A DNA stretch of 64,000 bases from an uncultured Bacteroides sp. GTDB lineage: Bacteria; Bacteroidota; Bacteroidia; Bacteroidales; Bacteroidaceae. Both the position numbers and the translations under genes were made by a program. The stretch covers positions 1 to 64,000 of the forward strand of contig CALULP010000002.1 of NCBI GenBank assembly GCA_944321495.1, written 5' to 3'. Shown here one piece after another: positions 1-7,795 of this stretch. Position 1 is the stretch's first letter; each line of letters begins with the position of its first letter. The notes under the pieces are model-generated. The model worked only from the letters and a program-made list of their open reading frames with translations. It had not been told where the DNA came from and did not search any database.

Positions 1-61
1 CTGATGTGTTGAAACTACAGGACTAATAAATCATTTTCAAATCAAAAAATCAATGAACGCT

Positions 62-69
62 TATATTTG
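62..69 (+). promoter_or_regulatory. Candidate -7 promoter box for uvrC
   Basis: TATATTTG fits the Bacteroidetes -7 consensus TAnnTTTG and lies about 125 nt upstream of the uvrC ATG. No good TTTG box is seen 19-21 nt further upstream, so the call rests on one box. Confidence 0.4.
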
Positions 70-112
70 ATTAAAAATTAATCGTTTAACTACAGTGATG
101 TGATTTTTATCG

Positions 113-178
113 CACCACTAATAATCACTAAAAACTAAACACTCAATTAATCACTAATCACTATCCCGCTAACCGCTA
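113..178. repeat. Family B repeat (ACTAATCACTAACC-type)
   Basis: Degenerate head-to-tail copies of ACTAATC/ACTAACC units fill the space just before the uvrC start codon. The same family occurs at eight more places in the window, usually directly before a start codon or after a stop. Confidence 0.8.
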
Positions 179-193
179 CCTTTCCTCCTTTTC

Positions 194-2017
194 ATGGACA
201 TCCTCAAGAACAACCCCTACCTGGCGGGCATCGTGTACAACCTGCCCGAAAGCCCCGGCATCTACCAATACCTCAACGCCGAGGGCACCATCATCTACGT
301 GGGCAAGGCGAAGAACCTGAAACGCCGCGTGTCCAGCTACTTCAACCGCGAGCACGACTCGGGCAAGACGCGCCTGCTCGTCACCAAGATTGCGGACATA
401 CGCTACATCGTGGTCAACACCGAGGAAGACGCCCTGCTGCTGGAAAACAACCTCATCAAGAAGTACAAGCCAAGGTACAACGTGCTGCTGAAGGACGACA
501 AGACCTACCCCAGCATCTGCGTGTCGAAAGAGCCGTTTCCCCGCGTGTTCCGCACCCGGAAAATCGTACGCGACGGCTCCACCTACTTCGGCCCCTACAG
601 CCACTTCCCCAGCATGATTGCCGTGCTCGACCTCATCAAGCACCTCTACCCCCTGCGCACGTGCAAGCACAACCTCACGGCAGAGAACATCCGCAGCGGC
701 AAGTTCCGCCTCTGCCTGGAGTACCACATCCACAACTGCGCGGGTCCCTGCGTGGGCAAGCAGAGCGAAGAAGAGTACCTGCGCAACATCGCCCAGGTGA
801 AAGAGATACTCAAGGGCAACACCCAGACCGTGGAACGCATGCTGTACCGCCGCATGGAGGAACTCGCCGAGGAAATGCGCTTCGAGGAGGCGCAAAAAGT
901 GAAAGAAAAATACCTGCTGGTAGAAAGCTACCGCTCGAAGTCGGAGGTGGTGAACAGCGCGCTGCACAACATCGACGTCTTTGCCATCGAGGAAGACGAA
1001 GAGCAGAACTCCGCCTACGTCAACTACCTGCACATCACCAACGGCGCCGTCAACCAGGCCTTCACCTTCGAGTACAAGAAGCGGCTCAACGAGTCGCGCG
1101 AAGAGCTGCTCGCCCTGGGCATCGTGGAGATGAGGGAACGCTACCGCAGCCGCTCGCAGGAAATCATCGTGCCCTTCGACCCCGGCATCGAGCTGAGCGG
1201 CGTCACCTTCACCGTGCCCCAGCGCGGCGACAAGAAGAAGCTGCTCGACCTGTCCACCCTCAACGTCAAGCAATTCAAGGCCGACCGCCTGAAGCAGGCC
1301 GACAAGCTGAACCCCGAGCAACGCTCGCTGCGCCTGCTCAAGGAGTTCCAGCAACTGCTGCAACTGAAACGCCCGCCCCTGCGCATCGAGTGCTTCGACA
1401 ACTCCAACACCCAGGGCAGCGACCCCGTGGCTGGCTGCGTGGTCTTCCTCAAAGGCAAGGCCGCCAAGCAGGAATACCGCAAGTACAACATCAAGACCGT
1501 CAGCGGGCCGGACGACTACGCCTCGATGCAGGAGGTGGTGCGCCGCCGCTACACCGACGCCCTGGAAGACGGCTCCCCCCTGCCCGACCTCATCATCACC
1601 GACGGCGGCAAGGGACAGATGGGCGCCGTCAAGGAGGTGCTCGACGAGCTGGGGCTGGACATCCCCATCGCCGGGCTGGCCAAAGACGGCCGCCACCGCA
1701 CCTCCGAGCTGCTCTACGGCCTGCCCCCGCAGGTCATCGGGCTGAAGCACACCTCCCCCCTGTTCCGCCTGCTCACCTACATACAGGACGAGGTGCACCG
1801 CTACGCCATCTCCTTCCACCGCCAGAAGCGCAGCAAGCGCCAGGTGGCCTCCGAGCTGGACAACATCCGCGGCATCGGCCCCAAGGCCAAGGCCGACCTG
1901 CTGCGCGAGTTCAAGAGCGTGAAGCGCATCCGCGAAGCCGGGCACGACGCCCTCGCCGCCGTGGTGGGCCAGGCCAAGGCCCGCGCGCTGCTGGAGCACT
2001 TCGGGAAAGAAGCCTGA
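194..2017 (+). CDS. uvrC: Excinuclease ABC subunit C (UvrC)
   Basis: UvrC makes both incisions around a bulky DNA lesion in UvrABC nucleotide excision repair. The 607-residue product has the N-terminal GIY-YIG nuclease (PESPGIYQYLN, then IIYVGKAKNLKRR, about residues 18-45), a UVR-type helical segment near 205-240, the RNase H-like C-terminal nuclease (ECFDNSNTQGSDPVAG near 400) and a terminal helix-hairpin-helix (IRGIGPKAKADLL). Length is normal for the family. The ATG at 194 gives the conserved N-terminus. It stands alone, with a candidate promoter near position 62. Confidence 0.97.
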   Translation: MDILKNNPYLAGIVYNLPESPGIYQYLNAEGTIIYVGKAKNLKRRVSSYFNREHDSGKTRLLVTKIADIRYIVVNTEEDALLLENNLIKKYKPRYNVLLKDDKTYPSICVSKEPFPRVFRTRKIVRDGSTYFGPYSHFPSMIAVLDLIKHLYPLRTCKHNLTAENIRSGKFRLCLEYHIHNCAGPCVGKQSEEEYLRNIAQVKEILKGNTQTVERMLYRRMEELAEEMRFEEAQKVKEKYLLVESYRSKSEVVNSALHNIDVFAIEEDEEQNSAYVNYLHITNGAVNQAFTFEYKKRLNESREELLALGIVEMRERYRSRSQEIIVPFDPGIELSGVTFTVPQRGDKKKLLDLSTLNVKQFKADRLKQADKLNPEQRSLRLLKEFQQLLQLKRPPLRIECFDNSNTQGSDPVAGCVVFLKGKAAKQEYRKYNIKTVSGPDDYASMQEVVRRRYTDALEDGSPLPDLIITDGGKGQMGAVKEVLDELGLDIPIAGLAKDGRHRTSELLYGLPPQVIGLKHTSPLFRLLTYIQDEVHRYAISFHRQKRSKRQVASELDNIRGIGPKAKADLLREFKSVKRIREAGHDALAAVVGQAKARALLEHFGKEA

Positions 2018-2029
2018 GGGAAAAAGGCA

Positions 2030-2247
2030 TAAAAAAGACGGGCATGGCAGAAGGAGACGTGCCGCGCGTGCGCACCGAAACCACGCGGTGGTTGCCGCGT
2101 TCGTCCTGCTCGAAGGCCAGTTTCTGCCACAGCCTGCCGCAGCAGCATCCGCGGCAGCATTCACGGTTCCCGTACTCCCCTTGGAGGCGCAGCCCCCAAG
2201 GCCAAAACTCCGCCCAACAGGGCGCAATACACAAAAGTCTTTTTCAT
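2030..2247 (-). pseudogene. Decayed lipoprotein gene, frameshifted after the signal peptide
   Basis: Reading left from the ATG at 2247, the strand encodes MKKTFVYCALLGGVLALG and then passes through a run of five G, after which this frame stops at 2161. One extra base at that run would give LALGGCASKGSTGTVNAA, a textbook lipobox. A further frame change near 2120 would give LWQKLAFEQDERGNHRVVSV. After that nothing coherent is seen before uvrC. This looks like a lipoprotein gene with at least two frameshifts and no proper 3' end. The family is not recognised. A sequencing error at the G run could explain the first shift but not the second. Confidence 0.4.
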
Positions 2248-2335
2248 CGCTTGTTCCTTATGATTTGGTTTATCTTCGCAAAAGGGAAATTCAGGCCACC
2301 GGTCAGCCGGTTTTCTTTTTACCCGAATTTTTCGT

Positions 2336-2343
2336 TACTTTTG
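2336..2343 (+). promoter_or_regulatory. Candidate -7 promoter box for the LuxR-type gene
   Basis: TACTTTTG matches TAnnTTTG and lies 68 nt upstream of the ATG at 2412. The pyrimidine-rich stretch upstream has no clear -33 TTTG. The 394-nt spacer 2018-2411 otherwise holds only the lipoprotein remnant. Confidence 0.5.
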
Positions 2344-2411
2344 CGGTGCAAAGATGGACGAAAGCCCAGAGACGCGCAATAATCAAAATAAACCATTCTG
2401 CCACCCGCCCC

Positions 2412-3188
2412 ATGCACAGCCCGGAAGAAAAAGAAAAAGAACTGAAACACCTGCTCACCGCCCAGCCCTTCGACACCCCGCAAGGGCAGGACGAAGTGCT
2501 GAAGAGAAGAATCAGGCAGGCGGAAGCCTACGTGGAACTGGAGAACGGCATCGCCGTCCTCTCCGACTTCCTGCACGGCAAAGGGCACATCCTCTCGGGC
2601 AGCTTCGGCAGGCTCGTCGGCATCGCGCAAAGCCCCGTGACCATCGACTCGGCGTTCGAGGACGAGATATTCGGCTGCATCCCGCCGGACGACCTGCTGG
2701 AAAGGCACGTGATGGAACTGCACTACTACCGCTTCACGCAGACCCTCGCCCCCGACCGGCGGAAAGACTACCACGGCGTGTGCCAGGTGCGCTTCCGGCT
2801 GACGGACGGCAGCCTTGTCCCCGTGCTGCACCGCACCTGCTACCTCGAATGCCTGCCCAACGGCAGCGTGTGGCTCGGCCTGTGCCTGTACACCCCCTGC
2901 GGCAATGCCGAAGGCCAGCACCCCGTGCCCCCGCAAATCATCGACTACGCCACAGGCCGCACCATCCCCACCGACGACTACGGCCGCCTGGGCAGGCAAC
3001 TGCTCAGCCCCCGCGAGACCGAAGTACTGGCCCTGCTGGCACAAGGCTACAGCAGCAAGCAGATAGCCGACCGCCTGTGCATCGCCACCAACACCGTCCA
3101 CCGCCACCGGCAGAACATCCTCACCGCCCTGCAAGTAAGCAACACCGCCATGGCCGTGCAGATAGCCATCCGCCTGAACCTCATCTGA
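2412..3188 (+). CDS. LuxR/NarL-type helix-turn-helix regulator
   Basis: A 258-residue protein whose last 60 residues form a LuxR-type HTH (LLSPRETEVLALLAQGYSSK, then IADRLCIATNTVHRHRQNIL). This is the DNA-binding domain of NarL/FixJ/LuxR transcription factors. The first 190 residues show no phospho-acceptor receiver motif and may be a PAS-like or ligand-binding region that I cannot name. The ATG at 2412 is the first methionine in frame after the candidate promoter; the frame is open further upstream but has no conserved look there. Its targets are unknown. It is not obviously linked to the susCD locus 1.4 kb away, since dtd lies between. Confidence 0.8.
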   Translation: MHSPEEKEKELKHLLTAQPFDTPQGQDEVLKRRIRQAEAYVELENGIAVLSDFLHGKGHILSGSFGRLVGIAQSPVTIDSAFEDEIFGCIPPDDLLERHVMELHYYRFTQTLAPDRRKDYHGVCQVRFRLTDGSLVPVLHRTCYLECLPNGSVWLGLCLYTPCGNAEGQHPVPPQIIDYATGRTIPTDDYGRLGRQLLSPRETEVLALLAQGYSSKQIADRLCIATNTVHRHRQNILTALQVSNTAMAVQIAIRLNLI

Positions 3189-3239
3189 GTCCACCCCCCC
3201 TACTCCCCCCCCCGATTCCCCGGGAAATGCCCAACGCAT

Positions 3240-3541
3240 TTATCCACAATCCTTTACGCATTCCCTTTGTCCCAATGGGGACGAAGAACACCCTAACACG
3301 TTTATTCACAAGCTTTTCCGTACTCCCTTTGTCCCAACGGGGACAAAAGGATATCTTAACACGCTTATTTATAGACCTTTCCGCATTCCCCTTGTCCCCA
3401 CGGGGACAAAAGAGCATCTTAACACGCTTATTCATAGACCTTTCCGCATTCCCTTTGTCCCAATGGGGACAAAAGGACGCCTTAACACGCTTATTTATAG
3501 ACCTTTCCGCATTCCTTTTGTCCCAACGGGGACAAAGAACC
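3240..3541. repeat. Five tandem 62-63 bp repeats, each with a 20-nt palindrome
   Basis: The core TTTGTCCCAACGGGGACAAA or a close variant recurs with its GTCCC at 3269, 3331, 3394, 3457 and 3520, so the period is 62-63 bp. Between cores the text CTTAACACGCTTATTTATAG and ACCTTTCCGCATTCC is nearly constant. Each core forms an 8-bp stem with a 4-nt loop. Because 63 is a multiple of three, both strands stay open and give 21-residue repeats, but neither looks like a real protein. Confidence 0.9.
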
Positions 3542-3547
3542 CTCCTG

Positions 3548-3636
3548 CGATAGCGACGCACCGCCACCGTGGTAGCGAAGTATCGCCACCGACCAAGCGA
3601 TGGGACGCTACCGGCACGGCGCCGTACCGCTACGCC
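3548..3636. repeat. Family A palindromic repeat cluster (GGTAGCG...CGCTACC)
   Basis: Modules such as GGTAGCGAAGTATCGCCACC and GACGCTACC occur head to tail. This is the first of eight clusters of the same family in the window. Confidence 0.75.
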
Positions 3637-3692
3637 GAGGGGCCGAAGCGTGATTTCCTGCCCCCGCCGCAACAACGGGACGAAATAATCCG

Positions 3693-3700
3693 TACCTTTG
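3693..3700 (+). promoter_or_regulatory. Candidate -7 promoter box for dtd
   Basis: TACCTTTG matches TAnnTTTG, about 120 nt upstream of the dtd start, with family B repeats in between. The gap 3189-3820 therefore holds the tandem array, a family A cluster, this box and a family B tract. Confidence 0.45.
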
Positions 3701-3707
3701 TTAGCGA

Positions 3708-3815
3708 TTAGGGATTAGCGATTAAGGATGAATACGCGCAGAGGAATCACTACGCATTGACCGCCAATCATTAACCCCTAATCACTGAACATTAACCACT
3801 AATCCCTAAACACTA
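3708..3815. repeat. Family B repeat tract
   Basis: Units such as TTAGCGATTAGG, ATTAACCCCTAATCACTG and ATTAACCACTAATCCC run up to 6 nt before the dtd start codon. Confidence 0.75.
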
Positions 3816-3820
3816 ACGAA

Positions 3821-4273
3821 GTGAGAATCGTCATCCAACGCACCGCCCACGCCTCCGTCACCATCGACGGCAGGCAGAAGTCCGCCATCGGCCGCGGGAT
3901 GCTCATCCTGGTGGGCATAGAAGACAGCGACAGCCGCGAAGACATCGACTGGCTGACGCACAAGATTGTGAACCTGCGCATCTTCGACGACGACCGGGGC
4001 GTGATGAACCGCTCCGTGCTCGACACCCTTGGCGACATCCTCGTGGTCAGCCAGTTCACCCTCCACGCCTCCACCAAGAAGGGCAACCGGCCCAGCTACA
4101 TCCGCGCCGCACGGCCCGAGGTGGCCATACCGCTCTATGAAGCGTTCTGCCAGGCGCTCTCCGCCGCCCTGGGCAAACCCGTGCAGACGGGCGAGTTCGG
4201 CGCCGACATGAAGGTGGAACTGCTGAACGACGGGCCCGTGACCATACTGATGGACACGAAAAACAAAGAGTGA
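3821..4273 (+). CDS. dtd: D-aminoacyl-tRNA deacylase (Dtd)
   Basis: Dtd hydrolyses D-amino acids wrongly attached to tRNA, a cytoplasmic proofreading step. The 150-residue protein is of standard length and has both active-site signatures, SQFTLHASTKKGNRPSY (about residues 77-93) and the C-terminal NDGPVT motif that carries the Gly-Pro dipeptide. The best start is GTG at 3821, which gives the conserved N-terminus MRIVIQRT. No ATG lies nearby in frame. Confidence 0.95.
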   Translation: MRIVIQRTAHASVTIDGRQKSAIGRGMLILVGIEDSDSREDIDWLTHKIVNLRIFDDDRGVMNRSVLDTLGDILVVSQFTLHASTKKGNRPSYIRAARPEVAIPLYEAFCQALSAALGKPVQTGEFGADMKVELLNDGPVTILMDTKNKE

Positions 4274-4275
4274 AA

Positions 4276-4438
4276 ATAGCGGTTAGGGGTTAGTGCTTAG
4301 GGATGAATATGCGCGCAGACACACTAACCACTAATCACTAATCATTAACCACTAATCACTAATCACTAAACACTGCCCATTAACCGCTAATCACTAACCG
4401 CTAAACACTCATCACTAAACCCTAACCGCTAATCACTG
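4276..4438. repeat. Family B repeat tract
   Basis: A long run of ACTAATCACT, ATTAACCACT and GCTAATCACT units directly follows the dtd stop codon. It is the longest family B tract in the window. The rest of this spacer, 4439-4639, holds the susC upstream elements. Confidence 0.85.
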
Positions 4439-4480
4439 CATCCCCTCTCATTTCCGGCAGAACGCCCGGAAAAAGCCGTA

Positions 4481-4593
4481 TTTTCAACCTTCTCTGATGA
4501 TTTTTAAACCTCTCTGGCATTAAAGACCGCGAAAAAAACGTTTTTTTAAACCTAAAATGTCATTTCTTCTACCCCGTAGTTTAAAAAAACGTT
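4481..4593 (+). promoter_or_regulatory. Candidate operator region upstream of susC1
   Basis: Two imperfect direct repeats, TTTTCAACCTTCTCTG (4481-4496) and TTTTAAACCTCTCTG (4502-4516), are about 21 bp apart. They are followed by a perfect 15-bp inverted repeat, AACGTTTTTTTAAAC at 4537-4551 and GTTTAAAAAAACGTT at 4579-4593. The second arm ends about 46 nt before the susC1 start. This looks like a binding site for a regulator encoded elsewhere, since none is adjacent. A clear -7 box is lacking; CATTTTTG at 4594-4601 is the nearest. Confidence 0.45.
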
Positions 4594-4639
4594 CATTTTT
4601 GCAAAACAATCTAACAACTAATGGTTTCATCAAAATTTA

Positions 4640-7600
4640 ATGCTAATGAGAAAGCTATGCAAATTACGTCTCCTATTGTTGGCTTTATTGCTACCGGGAG
4701 TGTCCTTCGCACAAAATCTTATTAAAGTGCAAGGTCGTGTTACTGACGAGCAGAGCGTACCACTTATCGGTGCCACCGTGCAGACTGAGGACAAGTCGAA
4801 GGGCACGATCACCGATATCGACGGCAATTACGTCCTGCAAGGAGTGGCCGAGGGTTCAACCTTGGTGTTTTCGTATGTCGGCTACAAGTCGAAAGAAGCA
4901 AAGGCGACCGCCGCGCAGCTGAACATTGTCCTGGAAGCAGACAATGAGATGCTCGACGAAGTGGTGGTCATCGGCTACGGCCAGCAGCGCAAGGTGACGC
5001 TGACGGGCTCCGTATCCAACGTGGGCGGCAAGGAGCTGCTCAAGTCGCCCTCCGCCTCGCTGGGCAACACCCTTTCGGGCAAGCTGCCCGGCCTGCAGTC
5101 GGTGCAATATAGTGGTGTGCCGGGCGGCGACGACCCGGTCATCCGCATCCGCGGCGTGGGCTCGTTCAACAACGCCGAGCCCCTCGTGCTGGTGGACGGC
5201 GTGGAGCGCGAGTTCAGCCAGATAGACCCGAACGAGGTGCAGGACATCTCCATCCTTAAGGATGCCTCGGCCACGGCGGTCTTCGGCGTGCGCGGCGCCA
5301 ACGGCGTCATCCTCGTCACCACGCGGCGCGGCGAGATAGGCAAGCCCACCGTCTCGGTGTCGGCCTCGGCAGGCCTCCAGCAGATTACGCGGTTCCTCGA
5401 GCCGGCCAACTCCTACGAGTATGCCACCGCCTACAACCACGCCCAGACGGTGGAAGGCGTTTCCCCGGACGGGCTGAAGTTCTCGCAGGAAGCCATACAG
5501 CACTGGAAGGACATGGACATGCCCACCGTCTACCCCAGCACCAACTGGTTCAAGTACCTGATGAACAACCACGCCTGGCAGCAGCAGTACAACGTCAACG
5601 TGTCGGGCGGCACGGAGCGTGCCCGCTACTTCGTCTCGGTGGGCATGCTCAACCAGGACGGCCTTTTCAAGACCTTCGACCAGGGCGACGAGGCCAACTT
5701 CAAGTACCGCCGCTATAACTTCCGCGCCAACCTCGACGTGGACTTCACCAAGTATAGCACGCTCTCCATCGGCATCGGCGGGCGCATCGGCAAGAAGAAC
5801 TCCATAGGCAACGGCGAGTACAACGGCCAGTCGGGCCTCTTCGGCCTCGAAGGCTTCTTCAACAACGGTACGCCGATGTCGGGCTACGGCCTCGACAGCC
5901 AGGGACGCCGCATCGTGTCCGACCCCGACCTGGTAGGCGCGGTGGGCTCCGATGCCCTCGGCCTTATCTACGACCAGGGCTATACCATAGAGAATGAAAA
6001 TGTGATGAACCTCGACCTCCAGTACAAGCTCAAGCTGGACTTCATCACCAAGGGACTGGACTTCCGCATCAAGGGTTCGTACAACTCTGATTATACTTTG
6101 CAGAAAAAGCGCAAGTCGGGCGGCGGCATCAGCTACAAGGCCACCATTGCCGAGGGCGAGTACGAGATGGACGGCAGCCCGAAAATCGTGTACGTGCGCC
6201 AGGGCGACTCCTACCCCCTGGGCTACGAGGAGGACAAATGGGGCGGCCGCAACTGGTATGCCGAGGCCAGCCTCAACTACAGCCGCAAGTTCGGCGACCA
6301 CAACGTGGGCGGACTGCTGCTTTACAACGAGTCGCGCACCTACTACCCCGGCGGCGTCTACAACTCCATCCCCCGCGGCTATGTGGGCATGGTGGGCCGC
6401 ATCACCTACGACTACCAGACGAAGTACATGATAGACCTCAACATGGGCTACAACGGCTCGGAGAACTTTGCCAAGGGCAAGCGTTTCGGCTTCTTCCCCT
6501 CGGCCTCGCTGGGCTGGATCATCTCGTCCGAAAACTTTTGGGAGCCCCTGCGCGGCGTCATCTCCTACCTGAAGCTGCGCGGCTCGGTCGGCATGGTCGG
6601 CAATGACCAGGGCATCGGCCGCTTCCTCTACCTGCCCGGCACGTGGCAGTTCTACACCAACAACGGCGGCGCCTGGTGGACCAACGACCGCACGGGCAAC
6701 TTCGGTACCAACAACACCGCCTTCATGCCCGGCGCGCGCGAAAGCAGCAACGGCAACCCCGACGTCACCTGGGAAACGGCCACCAAGCAGAACTACGGCC
6801 TCGACATGCACCTGTTCGACGACCGCCTGAGCATCGGGCTCGACTTCTTCTGGGAAGACCGCAAGAACATCCTCGTGTCCAACGAGACCACCATCGCCGG
6901 CATCTCCTCCCTCAAGCCCAACTCCATCAACTACGGCCGCGTCAAGAACCACGGCTACGAAATCACCCTGGGCTGGAGCGACAAGATTGGCGAGGTGAGC
7001 TACTCCATATCGCCCACCATCGCCTTTGCGCGCAACAAGGTGGTCGAGATGGCCGAAGTGAAGCAGGAATACCCCCACCTGTACCACAAGGGCCACCCCG
7101 TAGGCCAGCCCTTCGGCTACGAGTTCTTTGAGTTCTACGTGCCCGGCGAGACCGAGCAACGCTACAAGGAAGCCTACGGCACCGACATGCCCGACCAGCA
7201 GATTACGCTGCGTCCCGGCGACAGCGTGTTTGTCGACCTCACGGGCGACGGCAAGATTGACGCCAACGACATCCATGCCATCGGCTACAGCGACATCCCC
7301 GAGTACACGGGCAGCGTCAACGCCACCCTCAACTGGAGAGGGCTCGACTTCTCCATGACCTGGGTAGGCGCCACCCACGTCAACCGCCAGCTCAGCACGT
7401 TCTACACCCCCGCCTTCGGCACCGGCAACCAGTCCATGCTCAACAAGTGGGTGTACGACAACTCCTGGACCGAGGACAACCCCGACGCCATCCTGCCGCG
7501 CATCGCCCTGGAAACCTCGGCACGCGACCACAACGGCGCGCTTTCCTCCCCGTGGATGGTCGACGCCTCGTACATCCGCCTGAAGAACATGGAGATAGGT

Positions 7601-7777
7601 TACACGTTCCGCATCCCCGGCGTGCCCATCAACAACATCCGGGTCTATGCCAACGGCTACAACCTGCTGACCTTCACCAGCTTCAAGGCCAACGACCCCG
7701 AGGCGCAGGCCGGCTTCGGCAGCACGCGCTACCCCATGACCCGCGTCTTCAACTTCGGCGTCAACTTAAACTTCTAA
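4640..7777 (+). CDS. SusC/RagA-type TonB-dependent receptor
   Basis: An outer-membrane active transporter that takes up a glycan oligosaccharide together with its SusD partner, powered by TonB-ExbBD. The 1045 residues show a signal peptide (LLLLALLLPGVSFAQ), a carboxypeptidase-regulatory-like domain (about 29-105), a TonB-box-like stretch EVVVIGYG, the plug with the family motifs IRIRGVGSFNNAEPLVLVDG and DISILKDASATAVFGVRGAN, and a large beta-barrel ending in NFGVNLNF. The next ATG at 4646 is an alternative start. It begins a susC-susD-susC-susD-lipoprotein run; the SusD gene starts 18 nt later. The substrate cannot be read from the sequence. Confidence 0.95.
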   Translation: MLMRKLCKLRLLLLALLLPGVSFAQNLIKVQGRVTDEQSVPLIGATVQTEDKSKGTITDIDGNYVLQGVAEGSTLVFSYVGYKSKEAKATAAQLNIVLEADNEMLDEVVVIGYGQQRKVTLTGSVSNVGGKELLKSPSASLGNTLSGKLPGLQSVQYSGVPGGDDPVIRIRGVGSFNNAEPLVLVDGVEREFSQIDPNEVQDISILKDASATAVFGVRGANGVILVTTRRGEIGKPTVSVSASAGLQQITRFLEPANSYEYATAYNHAQTVEGVSPDGLKFSQEAIQHWKDMDMPTVYPSTNWFKYLMNNHAWQQQYNVNVSGGTERARYFVSVGMLNQDGLFKTFDQGDEANFKYRRYNFRANLDVDFTKYSTLSIGIGGRIGKKNSIGNGEYNGQSGLFGLEGFFNNGTPMSGYGLDSQGRRIVSDPDLVGAVGSDALGLIYDQGYTIENENVMNLDLQYKLKLDFITKGLDFRIKGSYNSDYTLQKKRKSGGGISYKATIAEGEYEMDGSPKIVYVRQGDSYPLGYEEDKWGGRNWYAEASLNYSRKFGDHNVGGLLLYNESRTYYPGGVYNSIPRGYVGMVGRITYDYQTKYMIDLNMGYNGSENFAKGKRFGFFPSASLGWIISSENFWEPLRGVISYLKLRGSVGMVGNDQGIGRFLYLPGTWQFYTNNGGAWWTNDRTGNFGTNNTAFMPGARESSNGNPDVTWETATKQNYGLDMHLFDDRLSIGLDFFWEDRKNILVSNETTIAGISSLKPNSINYGRVKNHGYEITLGWSDKIGEVSYSISPTIAFARNKVVEMAEVKQEYPHLYHKGHPVGQPFGYEFFEFYVPGETEQRYKEAYGTDMPDQQITLRPGDSVFVDLTGDGKIDANDIHAIGYSDIPEYTGSVNATLNWRGLDFSMTWVGATHVNRQLSTFYTPAFGTGNQSMLNKWVYDNSWTEDNPDAILPRIALETSARDHNGALSSPWMVDASYIRLKNMEIGYTFRIPGVPINNIRVYANGYNLLTFTSFKANDPEAQAGFGSTRYPMTRVFNFGVNLNF

Positions 7778-7795
7778 CTTTTAACATTCAAGACC

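Noticed and set aside
176..2227. 683-codon open frame on the minus strand opposite uvrC
   Set aside because: It is a shadow of uvrC caused by high GC and the lack of stop codons. The composition (Val/Gly/His/Ala-rich) is not protein-like, apart from the short lipobox remnant at its 5' end.
3240..3541. CRISPR array
   Set aside because: The units are regular, but the text between palindromes is nearly constant rather than unique, and no cas gene is present.
2354..3553. 399-codon frame spanning the LuxR gene and the tandem repeats
   Set aside because: It is out of frame with the HTH protein. Its second part is just translation of the 63-bp palindromic repeats, which are open on both strands because the period is a multiple of three.
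4856..7531. 891-codon open frame on the minus strand opposite susC1
   Set aside because: Antisense shadow of a strong TonB receptor gene; low-complexity Val/Gly/His/Asp composition and no motif.
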